Positions 60,163 through 64,000 of a stretch of 64,000 nt of DNA are shown in pieces. Origin of the DNA: DATJMJ01 sp035503915 (GTDB lineage: Bacteria > Actinomycetota > Acidimicrobiia > Acidimicrobiales > Palsa-688); the NCBI GenBank assembly GCA_035503915.1, contig DATJSU010000049.1:310001-374000 (forward strand). The letters run 5' to 3'. How positions within the stretch are numbered: the first letter of the stretch is position 1; every line of letters starts with the position of its first letter. A program made the position numbers and the translations under genes. The notes beneath the pieces were generated by a model. It worked only from the letters and a program-made list of their open reading frames with translations. It ran no database searches and was not told where the DNA came from.

Positions 60163-62130
60163 TTAGCTGGCTATTTGTCCTTCTGGGAGCAGGGCAGGTT
60201 TCACCTTTCCTAGCATGAGCTGGTACAAATATTCCTCACCGGCAGAGTTCGGGTGGAAAATGCCAGAGTAGTTGGACCGACCTTCTTTGACATCGGAGAT
60301 ATGAGTGAACCAAGAGCTTGTGCTGCAGTAGCCGTGCGTTAGGAAACCGGTTGGGACTATGTAATTGACGCTATGTAGGTACCCGCCTATCAGGTGGGTG
60401 AGCGTGTCCATGAAATGGGTCTCCCACCAAGTGACCTCGTCCTCACCATTGATGTTCTCAAATCCGCGCTCAACCTTGTCGAGGCTCGACGCGACCGGGT
60501 TCTCGATCATGACCGGGCAGAGCTGGCCGGTTTCGTTGTGAAATGGGTCGGGATAGGCCAACCAGTAGATGTCGCGGTAGGCTAGCTGGTCATCGGCGAA
60601 GCCATAATGCAGCTCGTCGAAAACAAGGGACATCGCCGGGTTGACGCGATCTATTGCCTCGGGCAGGTCTTTACCGACAGAGGAACCCTGGCACCTCACC
60701 TGCAGCACGCATTGCAGTATGAAAGAGACGAACCCCACATCGTTGATCCCACCGTCAATGAGGAGCGCGTCAACCTTACGGTCCTTTATCAGGTACTCCA
60801 GGTCCTTCAACTGGTCGAGTATGCTCTCCGGCGCGGCTGCGGCGCCTAGCACCGAGCGTGCGTTGGCCGGGTCGAGGGTCGCTCCCGAGCAAGCGAGCTG
60901 GATGAACGTCACCGACGACCGCGGGTCCGAGTCCTTAATTTCCTCAGCAACCTTCACTGGGTACGCTAATGTCGAGTCGTCACAAATAATATTGCCGGAG
61001 TAATTTTCCAGGCCCTCACCCGACGCCAACGAGTCCCCTACCGAGGCAATAAGGAAATTTTGGACGGCAACTTGTGCCACGTATGTTGTTCTCTCATTAG
61101 TTAGCTGCTTCTGCAGCTCTTCCACGGCCACGCGGTAAGTGCCGAGCTTGTCGAATTCAACCTGGAAGGTACAGCCATTTCCGCTTGGGGAGGCGTTGAC
61201 CTGGGTACCGTCGACGTACCAGGTGTAGTCCGCAGAACGGTCGCAGGCACCCGCTTGTACCGTGAAGTCGACGGGCCAGTGCTCTGGGTCGACGTAGGCT
61301 TGGTTGTAGGGGCCTGTCACCTGAAAATGTGAGGGTTCAGAGTAATCGTAGACAGGGACGCAGGCGTCGGGGACGTTTGGCAGAGGGTGCGTGTCGCAGA
61401 TTTGGAAGTCGACCCCGGAGGCGGATTGGACCTGTCCAGTTATGCTCACTGAACGGCTCGTAGGCTCGGAGATGCGACTGCTGTAAACCTTGGGCGCCAC
61501 TGTCCAGATCCCGGTGCTCAAGTCACTGAGAGTGTAATTGCCGCGGTCGTCGGTAATGGTCGAGGCGGAATTGGCGCCGGAAGTAGCCTCGACGGTAATG
61601 GCACCAAGAGGTGGCTGGTGCGTACAGTCGGTCATGTTGCACTCGAGGTGGTAGACGTTCCCGCTGATCGTCCCTTGTGGAGGGGCCCTGGTCATAGCCC
61701 AGGTGTTCGGCCCAGAGGCGGACTCGCCGTCGCCGCTCCACGTTCCTTTCACCTGCCCCGGCGCGGTTATGGTCCCGATGTAAGTCTGGGACTCGCACGT
61801 GCTCTGGCCCTGTCCGCTGCAGTCGCGCGTGATCGTCACCCGGCCGCCACCCGTCGACCCTGTCAAAGGGTCGGTCCGGCCGTCGGGACAGCAGCTCCAA
61901 TACGACAGCCCGGTCACATGGCCATCGGTCACCGTCAGCACCCATTTCGAGGTGTACGTCACGCCGCCGTCGTCGACCACCACGGCGTAGGTGCCCGAGG
62001 TGAGCGCGTCTTCCCCCGGTGAAGAGGCTTCCACGGGGACCAGGTCGAGGACCGCCACCAGAGGGACGACTAGTACTGCCAATATCAAACGAAGCCACCA
62101 CCGGTGCTGGCCCACCGCCGTAGCATACAA
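60163..62130 (-). CDS. Secreted SGNH/GDSL-type hydrolase with beta-sandwich domains
   Basis: A 655-residue exported protein with an N-terminal hydrophobic segment (LILAVLVVPLVAVLDLVP). Two beta regions follow, including a carboxypeptidase-regulatory-like domain (TITDDRGNYTLSDLSTGIWT). Then comes an SGNH hydrolase: block I SVGDSLASGEG (~366), block III DGGINDVGF, and catalytic HPN in IFHPNSAGEEY near the C-terminus. It probably deacylates carbohydrate or lipid esters outside the cell. It is many-Cys, so disulfides are likely. Confidence 0.83.
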   Translation of the reverse strand: MYATAVGQHRWWLRLILAVLVVPLVAVLDLVPVEASSPGEDALTSGTYAVVVDDGGVTYTSKWVLTVTDGHVTGLSYWSCCPDGRTDPLTGSTGGGRVTITRDCSGQGQSTCESQTYIGTITAPGQVKGTWSGDGESASGPNTWAMTRAPPQGTISGNVYHLECNMTDCTHQPPLGAITVEATSGANSASTITDDRGNYTLSDLSTGIWTVAPKVYSSRISEPTSRSVSITGQVQSASGVDFQICDTHPLPNVPDACVPVYDYSEPSHFQVTGPYNQAYVDPEHWPVDFTVQAGACDRSADYTWYVDGTQVNASPSGNGCTFQVEFDKLGTYRVAVEELQKQLTNERTTYVAQVAVQNFLIASVGDSLASGEGLENYSGNIICDDSTLAYPVKVAEEIKDSDPRSSVTFIQLACSGATLDPANARSVLGAAAAPESILDQLKDLEYLIKDRKVDALLIDGGINDVGFVSFILQCVLQVRCQGSSVGKDLPEAIDRVNPAMSLVFDELHYGFADDQLAYRDIYWLAYPDPFHNETGQLCPVMIENPVASSLDKVERGFENINGEDEVTWWETHFMDTLTHLIGGYLHSVNYIVPTGFLTHGYCSTSSWFTHISDVKEGRSNYSGIFHPNSAGEEYLYQLMLGKVKPALLPEGQIAS

Positions 62131-62459
62131 TGACGCCAGCCCCTTGGTCTAAGCCCTGCGAGACTAACGTGCGCCTCTGGGATTTGGCCCGCGAACCGGC
62201 GGAGCCTGTGCCCGCAGTTCGCACGGTTCATCCCCGTTCAAAACGTCCCGTAGTTACTGGGTTCGTCCCTCGCGGACGTCTGTAGCGGTTCGCACGGTTC
62301 GCGGTGCATGACTCCCCATTTGGCTCTCCAAGAGGGCCGAGGTTGTTGCCAGGCATGCCCTTTGGCTTACCAAAATAAGGAGTTGTTGGAAAAAGAGCCT
62401 TGCGTCGCCTCTCGCTTGATGTGTAGGTGTACGATTTGATAGGTCGCCAGAGGACTTGG
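62131..62459. other. Intergenic stretch with a 13-base direct repeat
   Basis: No gene-like frame was seen. GTTCGCACGGTTC occurs at 62217-62229 and 62288-62300. The stretch is upstream of the SGNH gene and downstream of the alcohol dehydrogenase. No tRNA or recombinase gene is nearby to suggest an attachment site. Confidence 0.4.
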
Positions 62460-63560
62460 CTAGCCGAGATCTAAGATCGTGCGGGCTACGCCACCGGCGG
62501 CCATGTCCTCAAAAGCGGCATTTACCTCGCGGAGCGGACGGACCTTGGAAACGAGCGGGTCGAGGTCTAGCAGCCCCGACATGTAAAGGTCCACCATCAG
62601 CGGGAAGTCGATCGCGGCGCGCGCCGAGCCATAATTGCTCCCCCGGATCACCTTCTCCTGCTCGGAGAGGACGTAAGGGTCGATCCGGATCATTTCACCC
62701 TCCGCAACCTGGCCGACCACGACAGCCGTGCCACCCGCGCCGGTTAACTCGTAGGCCAGCTCAATGGTGGAGGTCTTGCCGATGGCTTCAAAAACGTAGT
62801 CAGGTGAACCGGGCTCCGTTAGTTCAGCGACTCTGCTGCGGGGATCTTCGGTGCCGCTGTTGACTGTGGCAGTGGCGCCCATCTGCCTAGCGCGCTTCAG
62901 AGCGTCCTCCCGCACATCAATTGCCACGATCCTCCGGGCGCCCGCAAGGCGGGCTCCCTGCACTGCTGCCAAACCAACGCCACCGCAACCGATCACAACC
63001 ACCTGAGATCCAGCCCGAACCTGGGCGGTGTTTATCACTGACCCCACGCCGGTCACCACGGCGCAGCCGATGAGCGCTGCCTTGTCAAGGGGCATGTCCT
63101 TGCGGATTGGGACGACGGCGGACTCAGCCACGACAGTTGCCTGACTAAACGAACCCACGCCGAGGAACGCGTACACCTCTTGACCAGCTCTACGAAGCGT
63201 CGTCCCCCCGCTCGGGAGCCGGCAACGGTAGGCGGTGGATGCGGCCAGCTCGCACAGCTGCGGGCGTCCGGAGGCACAAAAGCGGCACCGCCGGCAGGTT
63301 GGCGTCCAAGAGAGGATTACATGGTCGCCTACGGCGGCACCTGTAACCCCCGCCCCAACCTTTTCGACGACACCCGCGCCTTCGTGCCCGAGCACGAGCG
63401 GTACGGGCATCGTCCATTCGCCCAGTAGCACGTGATAGTCGGAATGGCAAACCCCGCTAAAGAGAAGCCGGACCTCGACCTCTCCGGCCCGCGGCTCCTG
63501 CAGGTCCAGTTGCACGACTTCAAGTGGTTGGTTTGGCTTTTCGAAAAGCGCAGCCTGCAA
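62460..63560 (-). CDS. Zinc-dependent alcohol dehydrogenase (class III-like, medium chain)
   Basis: A 366-residue MDR enzyme. The catalytic zinc ligands are in GVCHSDYH and GHEGAGVVE. The structural zinc lobe is CRRCRFCASGRPQLC, and the Rossmann motif is VVVIGCGGVGLAAVQGA followed by the NAD-selecting Asp in IVAIDV. It resembles aryl-alcohol, mycothiol- or glutathione-dependent type dehydrogenases. The TTG start has AAAGGA eight bases upstream. It lies 18 bases after an aldehyde dehydrogenase, suggesting alcohol to acid oxidation in one operon. Confidence 0.9.
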   Translation of the reverse strand: MQAALFEKPNQPLEVVQLDLQEPRAGEVEVRLLFSGVCHSDYHVLLGEWTMPVPLVLGHEGAGVVEKVGAGVTGAAVGDHVILSWTPTCRRCRFCASGRPQLCELAASTAYRCRLPSGGTTLRRAGQEVYAFLGVGSFSQATVVAESAVVPIRKDMPLDKAALIGCAVVTGVGSVINTAQVRAGSQVVVIGCGGVGLAAVQGARLAGARRIVAIDVREDALKRARQMGATATVNSGTEDPRSRVAELTEPGSPDYVFEAIGKTSTIELAYELTGAGGTAVVVGQVAEGEMIRIDPYVLSEQEKVIRGSNYGSARAAIDFPLMVDLYMSGLLDLDPLVSKVRPLREVNAAFEDMAAGGVARTILDLG

Positions 63561-63578
63561 GACCTCATTCCTTTCGGA

Positions 63579-64000
63579 TCACGTCAAGCTGACGTAGACA
63601 TGCTTAAGTTCCAAATAATCCTCTAGCCCTTGTCGCCCAAGTTCCCGTCCAATGCCGGATTGCTTATAGCCTCCCCAGGGAGACTCCGACGGGGCAGGTT
63701 GCGAGTCGTTGACCCAGACAACCCCCACTCGTAATGCTTTGGCAACACTGAAGGCCGTCTTCGTATCTCTCGTCCATATCGCCGCTGCGAGCCCATAGTG
63801 CGAGTCATTCGCGATCCTCACCACCTCCTCGACGCTCGTAAAGGGCATTACCGAGACCACTGGCCCGAAAATCTCCTCGCGAGCAATGATCGCATCGTTG
63901 CCGACATCGGCGAAGATGACCGGTGGTACGAAATACCCGTTGACTAATCGGGGGTCCGTGGGGACCTCACCATGCCACAAAAGGCGAGCCTCCCCAGTAC
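63579..64000 (-). CDS. Aldehyde dehydrogenase, C-terminal part (cut by window end)
   Basis: About 140 C-terminal residues are visible and the frame stays open to base 64000. The EEIFGPVVSVMPF block, AKALRVGVVWVND and the end SPWGGYKQSGIGRELGRQGL are typical of NAD(P)-dependent aldehyde dehydrogenases of the betaine/phenylacetaldehyde type. The catalytic Cys lies outside the window. It is upstream of the alcohol dehydrogenase in the same operon. Confidence 0.93.
   Translation of the reverse strand, partial: TGEARLLWHGEVPTDPRLVNGYFVPPVIFADVGNDAIIAREEIFGPVVSVMPFTSVEEVVRIANDSHYGLAAAIWTRDTKTAFSVAKALRVGVVWVNDSQPAPSESPWGGYKQSGIGRELGRQGLEDYLELKHVYVSLT

Noticed and set aside
62217..62300. 13-base direct repeat considered as an attachment site
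   Set aside because: No integrase, tRNA or element boundary is nearby; the repeat is short and GC-rich.
1..64000. CRISPR arrays, rRNA, tRNA, insertion sequences
   Set aside because: No regular repeat-spacer pattern, RNA-gene-like sequence or transposase was seen by eye; a covariance-model scan would be needed to exclude tRNAs fully.

Overview
The window is high-GC DNA with tightly packed, often overlapping genes and frequent GTG/TTG starts. Paired GAF-ANTAR, RsbW-like, UspA and small Csp proteins point to an actinobacterium (Actinomycetota, possibly Acidimicrobiia). That placement is inferred from gene content only. No rRNA, tRNA, CRISPR array, transposase or integrase was recognised.

1-16.2 kb, sulfur region. 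It opens with a partial MFS exporter. Next come a Nudix protein and a CoA-disulfide-reductase/rhodanese fusion (minus strand), and divergently a small Cys-rich protein. Two uronate-catabolism genes (uxuA and a 2-oxoglutarate-semialdehyde-type dehydrogenase) and a class V aminotransferase follow. A ten-gene minus-strand operon then runs dsrE2-tusA-dsrE-tusA-mvhD-hdrA(GltD fusion)-hdrA-small protein-hdrC-hdrB. A CstR/CsoR-type repressor is divergent from it. The same palindrome, ATACCC-N4-GGGTAT, lies at three places (3199, 3326, 15836), so these genes look like one persulfide-controlled regulon.

16.2-32.6 kb, housekeeping and stress. It holds an epimerase, a CFA-synthase-like methyltransferase and a cold-shock neighbourhood. 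That neighbourhood has two csp genes, each followed by a GTGA-overlapping small HTH gene and each with the same conserved 5' leader, plus a third HTH paralogue and a DEAD-box helicase. A hemolysin-III protein, nitronate monooxygenase, anti-sigma-like ATPase, questin-oxidase-like protein, acyl-ACP desaturase, GAF-ANTAR protein, UspA, VOC protein and degenerate GGDEF protein follow.

32.6-56.3 kb, plant-sugar region. A minus-strand run encodes a sugar isomerase, split transketolase, FGGY kinase (apparent ACG start), SorC regulator and a ribose/rhamnose-type ABC importer. This gene set matches the transketolase route for D-apiose. Plus-strand genes encode a second (CUT1) importer, an MGH1-like glycosidase and a coupled operon of GH127-like hydrolase, Asp/Glu-racemase-like protein, RuBisCO-like protein and DUF1537 kinase. 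The last two match the 3-oxo-isoapionate branch of apionate catabolism. A GH78 rhamnosidase lies between. An AT-rich motif recurs before the isomerase operon, the CUT1 importer and the GH127 operon, suggesting shared control.

56.3-64 kb. It contains an SDR/TetR divergent pair with two near-identical palindromic operators, a secreted GH54 arabinofuranosidase with CBM42, a secreted SGNH protein, and an alcohol dehydrogenase/aldehyde dehydrogenase pair cut by the window end. Together the plant-sugar genes suggest growth on pectin-type or apiose/rhamnose-bearing plant glycosides.
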